Shown: positions 1 through 4,878 of the stretch, in pieces | How the letters are laid out: each line of letters starts with the position of its first letter | How positions within the stretch are numbered: the stretch's first letter is position 1 | Source: Frankia sp. | Lineage (GTDB): Bacteria; Actinomycetota; Actinomycetes; Frankiales; Frankiaceae | NCBI GenBank assembly: GCA_019689615.1 | Contig: JADGHD010000194.1 | Location: forward strand, 1 to 8,268 | Reading direction: 5' to 3' | DNA length: 8,268 nt | Translations under genes and position numbers: made by a program | The notes under the pieces: generated by a model | The model's input: only the letters and a program-made list of their open reading frames with translations | Told to the model about the DNA's origin: nothing | The model's database searches: none

Positions 1-246
1 CTCGCGGGGGTCATCGTGTTTCCGCTGCTGGGTGTCCTTCTCTACGCGGCGTTCCGGGGGGAGGGGATGGCCAGGAGGTCGGCGGAGGCCCTACGCCGAC
101 GTGAGGCGGTGTACCAGGCATTCCGGCCGTCGGCGGTGCAGGCTGGCAGTGTCGCCGATGAGTTGGCCAAGCTCGCCAGCCTCCGGGATCAGGGTGCGAT
201 CAGCGAAGAGGAGTTCCAGCGGGAGAAGTCGCGGATCCTGGCCTGA
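1..246 (+). CDS. SHOCT domain membrane protein, 3' part only
   Basis: The reading frame is open from the first base, so the start lies outside the window; the last 81 residues are visible. They begin with a hydrophobic stretch (about residues 1-18, VIVFPLLGVLLYAAF) followed by RGEGMARR. This matches the end of the PLDc_N-type transmembrane segment common in small actinobacterial membrane proteins. A basic linker follows, and then a C-terminal SHOCT domain (about residues 50-81) with the pattern ELAKLASLRDQGAISEEEFQ ending in KSRILA. SHOCT is a short helical domain usually found at protein C-termini and thought to mediate oligomerisation or binding; no enzymatic role is known. A GTG at 16 is an internal start candidate, but it falls inside the membrane segment and is unlikely to be the true start. 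Family assignment is confident; function is unknown. Confidence 0.82.
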   Translation, partial: LAGVIVFPLLGVLLYAAFRGEGMARRSAEALRRREAVYQAFRPSAVQAGSVADELAKLASLRDQGAISEEEFQREKSRILA

Positions 247-371
247 CGGGCGGCGAAGCCCGTATCGCCTGCTCGGCATCGCTTTCGCCCTGGTCGACCG
301 CGGCTGCCACCGCGGCATGGGCGACCGGTCGGGGCAGGTGGTGGGATGTGGGCGGATCCGACACCCGGCTG

Positions 372-405
372 GCGGCCCGGACGCTCGTTGCTGCGTCCGG
401 GCCGC
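372..405. terminator. Perfect 13-bp stem-loop between convergent genes
   Basis: The arms 372-384 (GCGGCCCGGACGC) and 393-405 (GCGTCCGGGCCGC) are exact reverse complements around an 8-nt loop. Two wobble pairs can extend the stem outward. It lies 126 nt after the SHOCT gene stop and 15 nt beyond the lipoprotein gene stop, where a bidirectional terminator is expected. There is no clear T-tract on either side, which is common for actinobacterial hairpin terminators. Confidence 0.8.
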
Positions 406-420
406 TGCTTGGTGCCGGGA

Positions 421-2373
421 CTACCGCAGCGGGCGTTGGCCGCCTGGGCCGCCGAAGCCACCCCCGGCGGGCGCGCTGCCGGCGGTTGCGGTCGCGATCT
501 GGGTGGCGGACTGGATGCTGCCGGTTTCCATCAGGCCGCCGATGTTGGTGCCGCTGGCCGTGCCGCCGGAGTAGATGGCGTATTGCGTGCCGTTGGTGAT
601 GTCGGCGGCGGAGAACGTCAGGTTCTGGATCGCCTTCGCGGTGACGAAGGTTGCCAGCACCGTGCCGGTGGGGTCGACGACGTGCAGGGGCGTGCCGGCC
701 GGGATCGGCGAGGTGAACGTTGCCGACAGCCAGCCCTGCGTGGAGTTGGTGTCCGGGGTGACGACCATGCCGGCGCTGCCAGCCGCCAGCAGGACGCCGC
801 CGCTGACGGTGAACTGGCCGTTGACGTCGAGGGCGCCGTTCATGTCCTGCGTGGGGCCGTTCACCACGACGGTGCCGCCGGTGATCGTGGCGGTGCCGTT
901 GGAGTCCAGGCCGTCGCCGTCCGCGTCGATGACCACGGTGCCGCCGTTGATGACCAGCGAGTAGTCGCCGACGGCCTCACCGCCGCCGCCCGGTGGCATC
1001 CCGCCCTGCGGCGCCTGGCCCTGCGGCAGGTCACCGGGTGGCGTCGCCCCCTGGGGCATCCCGCCCTGTGGCATTTCGCCCGGTGGCATCTGGCCCTGTG
1101 GCATCTGGCCCTGCGGCGGGTTGCCGCCGGGGATGCCGCCCGTGTCGGCCTCGGTGCCGTCGGTCGTGCCGCCGGCGCCGTTGATGCCGTCATCGCTGGC
1201 GACGATGGAGGTCGTGCCGCCAGTGATGACGATGTTGGTGCCTTCGATGCCCTCGTAGGACCTGGTGATGGTGAGCTCGCCCGCGTCGATGGCGACGGCG
1301 CCTTCGGCGTGCACGCCGTCGTCGCCGCTGGCCGCGGTGACGGTGGCGCCGTTGAGGCGCAGCGCGCCGTCGCCGTGCACGGCGTCGTCGGAGGAGTCCA
1401 CGTTGACGGTGCCGCCCTCAAGCACTGTGATCACGCCCGACTTGAGGCCCCTGGTGGAGACCTCGTCGTTTGGCTCGACGTCGCTGCCGCCGCCGGAGGT
1501 CACGGTCAGCGTGCCGCCGGTGACGACGACATCTGTGGCCGCGTCCAGGCCGTCGCCGTCGGAGGTAACGGTGACATCGCCGGCGGCGAGCGCGATGAAG
1601 CCGGAGTCGGCGTCTTCGACGTTGTCTGCCTTCAGGCCGTCGCCGCCGGCGGTGACGGTGATGTCGCCACCGTCGATGACCAGGTAGTCCTTGCCGCGGA
1701 TGCCGTCGTCGACCGCGTCGACCGTGATGTCGCCCGAGGAGACGACCAGGCCGTCCTTGCTGGCGATCGCGTCGTTGCCGTTGCCGCGAACGGTCAGCTC
1801 GCCGTCGCCGGCGATGGTCATGTTGACGGAGCTGAACAGGGCGGCGTTGGCCTCGGCGTCCTCGGCGTAGGAGCTGGTGTCGCTCAGGGTGTTGGTGCTG
1901 TCGTCCGCGAGGATGACGACCGCTTTCTCGGCCTCGATGACCGCGATCGCGGCGCTCATGGAGCTGGCGATGTTCGCGCCGTCGAGGACCAGCTTCACGA
2001 CGTGACCGGGCGCGTTGACGATGACCTGGCCGTTCAGGGTGCCGCTGAGCCGGTAGGTGCCCTCGGCGCCGATCGTCACCGTCGTGTCGGCGACCGCGAC
2101 CCCTTCACCGTCGACGGAGATGGAATCCCCGGCCAGCCTGATGTCCACGACCGTGGACTCGTCATACGTCGCGTCGGCTGCCTCGGCGTGAACCGGCTTG
2201 TTCGCGGCCAGCACCTGCGCAGCACTCAGATCGGCACTCTGGGTGCTCGCTGCGGACGGCTCCGACGCCGTGTCCGCCGAGGCGCCCCCCGAACAGCCGG
2301 CCAGCACGCCGACGACCAGCGTCAGGGCGGCAACGGACACCGACGCTGCGCCACTCCTCCTGGGCAATCTCAC
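421..2373 (-). CDS. Secreted lipoprotein with Cthe_2159-like beta-helix (carbohydrate-binding) domain
   Basis: This 650-residue protein starts at GTG (2371-2373) with AGGAG 8 nt upstream. It has a lipoprotein signal: basic MRLPRR, a hydrophobic core (about 12-25) and lipobox LAGC with Cys27. An Ala/Ser-rich spacer follows. From about residue 70 it consists of short beta-strand repeats (ITV, LVI, VTV) alternating with turns such as DDGIRG (222-227), GDGLKA (244-249), GDGLDA (273-278), DDGVHA (351-356), DDGING (394-399) and GDGLDS (486-491). This is the pattern of the DUF4353/Cthe_2159 family, whose founding Clostridium thermocellum member is a parallel beta-helix that binds acidic polysaccharide. 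The Asp/Gly-rich turns suggest calcium binding, which is inference. A Pro/Gly/Gln repeat insert (about 413-465) interrupts the helix, and the C-terminus is Gly/Pro-rich. It is the last gene of the DUF4956-VTC operon, 25 nt after the VTC gene. I see no hydrolase catalytic motif, so binding or structural roles fit best. Confidence 0.85.
   Translation of the reverse strand: MRLPRRSGAASVSVAALTLVVGVLAGCSGGASADTASEPSAASTQSADLSAAQVLAANKPVHAEAADATYDESTVVDIRLAGDSISVDGEGVAVADTTVTIGAEGTYRLSGTLNGQVIVNAPGHVVKLVLDGANIASSMSAAIAVIEAEKAVVILADDSTNTLSDTSSYAEDAEANAALFSSVNMTIAGDGELTVRGNGNDAIASKDGLVVSSGDITVDAVDDGIRGKDYLVIDGGDITVTAGGDGLKADNVEDADSGFIALAAGDVTVTSDGDGLDAATDVVVTGGTLTVTSGGGSDVEPNDEVSTRGLKSGVITVLEGGTVNVDSSDDAVHGDGALRLNGATVTAASGDDGVHAEGAVAIDAGELTITRSYEGIEGTNIVITGGTTSIVASDDGINGAGGTTDGTEADTGGIPGGNPPQGQMPQGQMPPGEMPQGGMPQGATPPGDLPQGQAPQGGMPPGGGGEAVGDYSLVINGGTVVIDADGDGLDSNGTATITGGTVVVNGPTQDMNGALDVNGQFTVSGGVLLAAGSAGMVVTPDTNSTQGWLSATFTSPIPAGTPLHVVDPTGTVLATFVTAKAIQNLTFSAADITNGTQYAIYSGGTASGTNIGGLMETGSIQSATQIATATAGSAPAGGGFGGPGGQRPLR
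982..1116 (-). repeat. Nine 15-bp tandem repeats coding a P-(Q/P)-G-x-x pentapeptide array
   Basis: Within the lipoprotein gene, residues 420-464 read as nine consecutive pentapeptides: PQGQM twice, then PPGEM, PQGGM, PQGAT, PPGDL, PQGQA, PQGGM and PPGGG. On the + strand this appears as recurring GGCATCTGGCCCTGT-like 15-mers. The array lies between the seventh and eighth beta-helix turn motifs, where it probably forms a flexible, collagen-like or polyproline loop. Copies are near-identical at DNA level, so the number could vary between strains. Confidence 0.85.
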
Positions 2374-2398
2374 GGCTGTGTCTCCTGTGTGGGGCAGA

Positions 2399-3196
2399 TC
2401 AGGCCGACGCGGTCAGGCCGGCGGCGGGTTCGCGGAAATGTCGTCGCAGCACGGGGTGCCAGCGGTTGGCGGGTAGCTCAGGGCGCAGGGCGGCCAGGCC
2501 GGCGTTGTACTTCGACATCGGACGCGGGCGGTGCTTCAGGGACCACAGCAACCGGTCGACGTCCGAGGCCGCTCGGGGGGACTTGGTCTCGACGACGGCG
2601 CGCCGGGGGACGTTCAGGACCGGGCCGTCGGGCAGTGACCAGGCGAGCGCCGTGTCGATGGTCACCCGGCTCGCCGAGGACGGGATGAACAGCGTGGTCC
2701 GCCGGTACCGGCTCACCAGCACCGGGGTGAACGAGCGCTGATGGAGTTGCACACCCTGTTCGGCGAGCACCGCGTCCGTGAACTCGCGGGCACCGGCGTC
2801 GAGCAGGTGGCTCGGCCCGTCGTACGGGATCCGCTGCTTGACCGTGGCACCGCGGCCAGACCGGGTCTTGACCTCCAGGTAGCACCCGCCCGTGTCGAGA
2901 TACTCACGCACTCTGACCTTGAACCGACGGCGTCGCGCGCGGGCGCCGCTGAGGTAACTCTCCAGCGCCGGGGTGTCGAAGTAGAGCGAGCTGTAGCCGA
3001 GTTCACGCCGCCCGTCGATCTCCAGCGCCCGGACGCCACCCAGCGCGGCCAGCGAACGTACGAGCGCGGGCAGGTCGTCGATCGACACCACGTACTTGTG
3101 GTCGACCCGCCGCAGCAGCGCGGCCCGTTCGACGAGCTCGGCCAGCTCGATCGGCGGGAAGGAGTCGACGAGCGTGCCAGGGTCGGTGACCGTCAT
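2399..3196 (-). CDS. VTC-domain polyphosphate polymerase-like protein
   Basis: This 265-residue soluble protein has no signal peptide or membrane segment. It shows the VTC/triphosphate-tunnel pattern in order: RVDHKYV (30-36, Lys34), YFDTP (72-76), a basic strand RRRRFKVRVREY (88-99), LEVKTR (108-113), KQR (120-122), RYRR (163-166), VTIDT (178-182), VETKS (202-206, Glu203 and Lys205) and SKY (228-230). In the yeast Vtc4 family such Arg/Lys and Glu residues line a tunnel that binds triphosphate and a metal, and build polyphosphate from ATP. Bacterial stand-alone VTC proteins are annotated by homology, and their activity is mostly untested. The SPX domain of the eukaryotic proteins is absent. 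The ATG overlaps the stop of the DUF4956 gene as ATGA (3193-3196), indicating translational coupling. The enzyme class is fairly secure; polyphosphate as the product is inference. Confidence 0.88.
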   Translation of the reverse strand: MTVTDPGTLVDSFPPIELAELVERAALLRRVDHKYVVSIDDLPALVRSLAALGGVRALEIDGRRELGYSSLYFDTPALESYLSGARARRRRFKVRVREYLDTGGCYLEVKTRSGRGATVKQRIPYDGPSHLLDAGAREFTDAVLAEQGVQLHQRSFTPVLVSRYRRTTLFIPSSASRVTIDTALAWSLPDGPVLNVPRRAVVETKSPRAASDVDRLLWSLKHRPRPMSKYNAGLAALRPELPANRWHPVLRRHFREPAAGLTASA

Positions 3197-3798
3197 CGGG
3201 CGAGCCGCTCCACGGTCGGCATCGTCCTCGCGCGCCGCTCCCGCGCCGGTAGGAGGGCGTAGCGGACCTCGACCAGCGTGGAGTCGTTGACCTGGTCGAC
3301 GTGCTGGATCATGAGGTTGACCACCCGGGCGTTCAGCAGCGACGCCAGGTGCGCGCGCAGCGCCTCCTCGTCGGTGAACGCGGAATCGAGCCGCAGGGTC
3401 TGCTGCCGATAGCGCTGGAACAGCAGCGGATGGTCACCGATGAACAGTGCCAGGACGACCATTCCCATCAGCACGCCGGCCAGCGCCGTGAGGGTCTGGT
3501 GCAGGCCGCAGAGCAGGCCCAGCGCCAGGGACGCGAAGTAGTAGGCGATCTCGTGCTGGCTGATCTCGTAGGAACGCAGACGGATGATCGACAGGACGCC
3601 AAACAGGCCGAGGCCCATGCCGATGCCAATCGTAGTCGAGGACGCGAGCGTCATCGACACCGCGAGGACCGCGATGTTCACCCCGAGGAAGGCCGCCACC
3701 AGGTCGCGGCGATGATGCCGGGGGAAGTAGACGCCGAAGGCCAGCACTCCGATGGCAACCAGATCCGCAACGATGATCTCAGCTTCGTCCACGAGCAT
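3193..3798 (-). CDS. DUF4956 multi-pass membrane protein
   Basis: This is a protein of about 200 residues with four or five hydrophobic segments in its first 121 residues (about 5-24, 33-52, 57-72, 86-104, 106-121). A soluble tail of about 80 residues follows, with a mixed alpha/beta look that could be a small cytosolic domain. The signature of the family lies around residues 60-90: GLGLFGVLSIIRLRSYEIS followed by HEIAYYFASLALGL. It contains conserved-looking charged residues (Arg73, Arg75, Glu78, Glu83) inside or next to membrane segments. DUF4956 proteins have no established function, but they commonly sit beside VTC-domain and CotH or Cthe_2159-type genes, as here. It is first in the operon. 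The ATG at 3796-3798 directly abuts GAAGGA with no spacing, whereas GTG at 3790-3792, two codons in, sits 6 nt after it. The true start is probably 3792. Confidence 0.86.
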   Translation of the reverse strand: MLVDEAEIIVADLVAIGVLAFGVYFPRHHRRDLVAAFLGVNIAVLAVSMTLASSTTIGIGMGLGLFGVLSIIRLRSYEISQHEIAYYFASLALGLLCGLHQTLTALAGVLMGMVVLALFIGDHPLLFQRYRQQTLRLDSAFTDEEALRAHLASLLNARVVNLMIQHVDQVNDSTLVEVRYALLPARERRARTMPTVERLAR

Positions 3799-3804
3799 TC
3801 CTTC
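3799..3804 (-). promoter_or_regulatory. Ribosome binding site deciding the DUF4956 start
   Basis: On the minus strand GAAGGA (3804 to 3799) is followed immediately by ATG (3798) and, 6 nt later, by an in-frame GTG (3792). The spacing favours the GTG as the initiation codon. Confidence 0.6.
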
Positions 3805-3893
3805 GTCCGGCGTTCACGACCCGTTCATCTGAGCAGACGAACCTGTGCGACGCCTGTGACCGGGGCTTTGCGGTCAGTCGCCACGCGCGCACC

Positions 3894-3915
3894 CGGGCGG
3901 TCACCCGGCCGCCCG
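3894..3915 (-). promoter_or_regulatory. Stem-loop in the leader of the DUF4956 operon
   Basis: CGGGCGG (3894-3900) and CCGCCCG (3909-3915) form a 7-bp GC-only stem with an 8-nt loop, about 96 nt upstream of the DUF4956 start. It could be an attenuator or simply a GC-rich leader hairpin. No T-tract follows. Confidence 0.35.
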
Positions 3916-3990
3916 CGCCGACCTGCGCACCGCTCACCAGAGCGCCGCGTACCCCGGCGGGTGTGACCGGTGGGCACGGCGGACTCTCAG

Positions 3991-4019
3991 TTTATGCCTC
4001 AGGTCACTGTCGGTGACAA
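3991..4019 (-). promoter_or_regulatory. Sigma-70-type promoter for the DUF4956-VTC-lipoprotein operon
   Basis: Read leftward, TTGTCA (4019 to 4014) matches the -35 consensus TTGACA at 5 of 6 positions. Exactly 17 nt later, CATAAA (3996 to 3991) matches TATAAT at 4 of 6. This AT-containing patch stands out in otherwise GC-rich DNA. Transcription would start near 3984, giving a leader of about 190 nt. This is a prediction from pattern only. Confidence 0.55.
4003..4017. promoter_or_regulatory. Inverted repeat overlapping the operon promoter (operator candidate)
   Basis: GTCAC (4003-4007) and GTGAC (4013-4017) are exact inverted arms around TGTCG. The repeat covers part of the -35 element and half of the spacer of the leftward promoter, so a bound dimeric regulator would block polymerase there. 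The regulator is unknown. Confidence 0.45.
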
Positions 4020-4031
4020 CATGACCTCATG
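4020..4031. promoter_or_regulatory. Second inverted repeat, adjacent to the -35 element
   Basis: CATGA and TCATG form exact 5-bp arms separated by CC. It begins one base beyond the -35 element and 3 nt after the first inverted repeat. The sequence differs from its neighbour, so it may be a separate site or chance. Confidence 0.3.
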
Positions 4032-4143
4032 GTGTCTTCGGCTGCCGTTTTCCATATGACCGCGGGGCGGGGGCCCAGCCCCTCGGCAACGTGTGCGGCA
4101 ACCGCCTAGCGATCTTGGAATTCATGCTTGCGGAGGACTCCGG

Positions 4144-4878
4144 GTGATGACACCATCACAGCGAGCATCGGCAGTCAGGGCGACGACCACAAGCCGGTCA
4201 GGAAGGACGGCCGGGAGCTGCGGCGCCCGCCCGGGCGGTCGGAAGTCTCGACGCAGCGGAGGACGTCAATGCTGCGGTCACATACCCACGGAAGAGGTCT
4301 CGTGTCCGAGAACGCCAGGAACCGGCGGCTATGGGGTCGGGAAGTCGTCGAGCATCCTCGCGCTTGAACGCGCGGGAGAGCACGTCGTCTTCGAGGCCGC
4401 CGCCAGCATCCGGGCACTCTCGCGAGCCGAGGGCTTTCCGTTTGCAGAGGACTCACCCAACTTCGAGTCCGAGGTTCTCGCGCTTCACCTCGAACGGGAG
4501 CGGCGTGTGAACCCGACAGCCCAGCGAGTCTTCCTCGATCGCGGAGCCCCAGACCATCTGGCCTATTCCCGCGTCGGCCGGTGGCCACTCACGCCCGAGG
4601 AAGTCGCGGCCTGCATCTCATCGCAATATGACCTCGTTTTCATGATCGACCCGCCATCTGCCGGCGTCCCAACCCTCGGTCGAGCCGAGCGGCTGTTTTC
4701 TGACCGCCTTGTCACCGCCATCGAGGCCGTCTACGCCGAGATCGGGACCAGCCTGCGCCGGGTGCCCTACGGAGCCTGCGAGGACCGTGTCCGGTTTATC
4801 CTGAATACCGTGGCGGGTGGCCATCCCACTACGCTTTCATCCCGAGACCCCAAATCGACTGTTGGAGGAGACCCGTGA
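4144..4878 (+). CDS. P-loop NTPase (AAA_28/NadR-kinase-like), N-terminus probably disrupted
   Basis: The conserved part begins near 4318 with a Walker A loop, GGYGVGKSS (glycine codon at 4324, lysine at 4342). It continues LALERAGEHVVFEAA, then VFLDRGAPDHLAY (Asp at the Walker B or base position), YDLVFMIDPP and a C-terminal Arg-containing lid region. This is the layout of AAA_28-type ATPases and nucleoside-kinase-like proteins; the substrate is unknown. The start shown is GTG 4144, with GGAGG 7 nt upstream (4132-4136). That start gives about 60 Arg/Ser/Gly-rich residues unlike any domain, and no hydrophobic beta-strand before the P-loop, which the fold requires. A GTG at 4302 with GGAAGAGG upstream reads VSENAR in another frame and would join the P-loop frame only after a +1 shift near 4320. 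It may be a damaged gene or contain a sequence error. Its stop overlaps the HisRS start (GTGA, 4875-4878). Confidence 0.6.
   Translation: MMTPSQRASAVRATTTSRSGRTAGSCGARPGGRKSRRSGGRQCCGHIPTEEVSCPRTPGTGGYGVGKSSSILALERAGEHVVFEAAASIRALSRAEGFPFAEDSPNFESEVLALHLERERRVNPTAQRVFLDRGAPDHLAYSRVGRWPLTPEEVAACISSQYDLVFMIDPPSAGVPTLGRAERLFSDRLVTAIEAVYAEIGTSLRRVPYGACEDRVRFILNTVAGGHPTTLSSRDPKSTVGGDP
4290..4297 (+). promoter_or_regulatory. Shine-Dalgarno-like GGAAGAGG before an out-of-frame GTG
   Basis: GGAAGAGG ends 4 nt before GTG 4302, which opens VSENARNRRLW in the frame that stops at 4367. This looks like the relic start of the NTPase gene, now one base out of register with the Walker A frame. Confidence 0.35.

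Larger units (their letters stand above)
3799..4143. other. Divergent intergenic regulatory region
   Basis: About 345 nt separate the leftward DUF4956 operon from the rightward NTPase-HisRS pair. It holds a leftward promoter (3991-4019), two short inverted repeats (4003-4017, 4020-4031), a leader stem-loop (3894-3915) and two direct copies of TGTGACCGG (3855-3863 and 3962-3970). I see no convincing gene in it. No clear rightward promoter stands out; a TATGAC element near 4055 is too weak to call. No T-box or other riboswitch consensus was recognised upstream of the HisRS gene. Confidence 0.6.

Noticed and set aside
982..1116. CRISPR-like array
   Set aside because: The 15-bp units are contiguous without spacers and are in frame with the lipoprotein, so they are a coding tandem repeat.
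346..2688. A 780-codon open frame on the + strand across the lipoprotein gene
   Set aside because: It is the antisense shadow of the GC-rich, repeat-containing lipoprotein and VTC genes. Its translation is Ala/Gly/Asp/Val/Arg-rich without any domain, and it spans both real genes and the gap between them.
3886..3912. PhoP (PHO) box-like CACCCGG direct repeats upstream of the polyphosphate-related operon
   Set aside because: The two copies at 3890-3896 and 3902-3908 are 12 nt apart, not the 11 nt of actinobacterial PHO boxes, and they lie in the leader rather than at the promoter.
3301..3966. Rightward 221-codon frame opposite DUF4956
   Set aside because: Its composition (Gln, Arg and His-rich, no domain) is that of an antisense shadow. 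The leftward frame encodes clear membrane segments and a family signature.
4032..4143. T-box or histidine attenuator upstream of the HisRS gene
   Set aside because: I found no T-box consensus, no histidine-codon-rich leader peptide and no terminator/antiterminator pair.
4124..4147. Seven-codon ORF (MLAEDSG) just before the NTPase start
   Set aside because: It is too short, has no ribosome site of its own and is not rich in any regulated amino acid; its overlap with the next ATG is probably chance.
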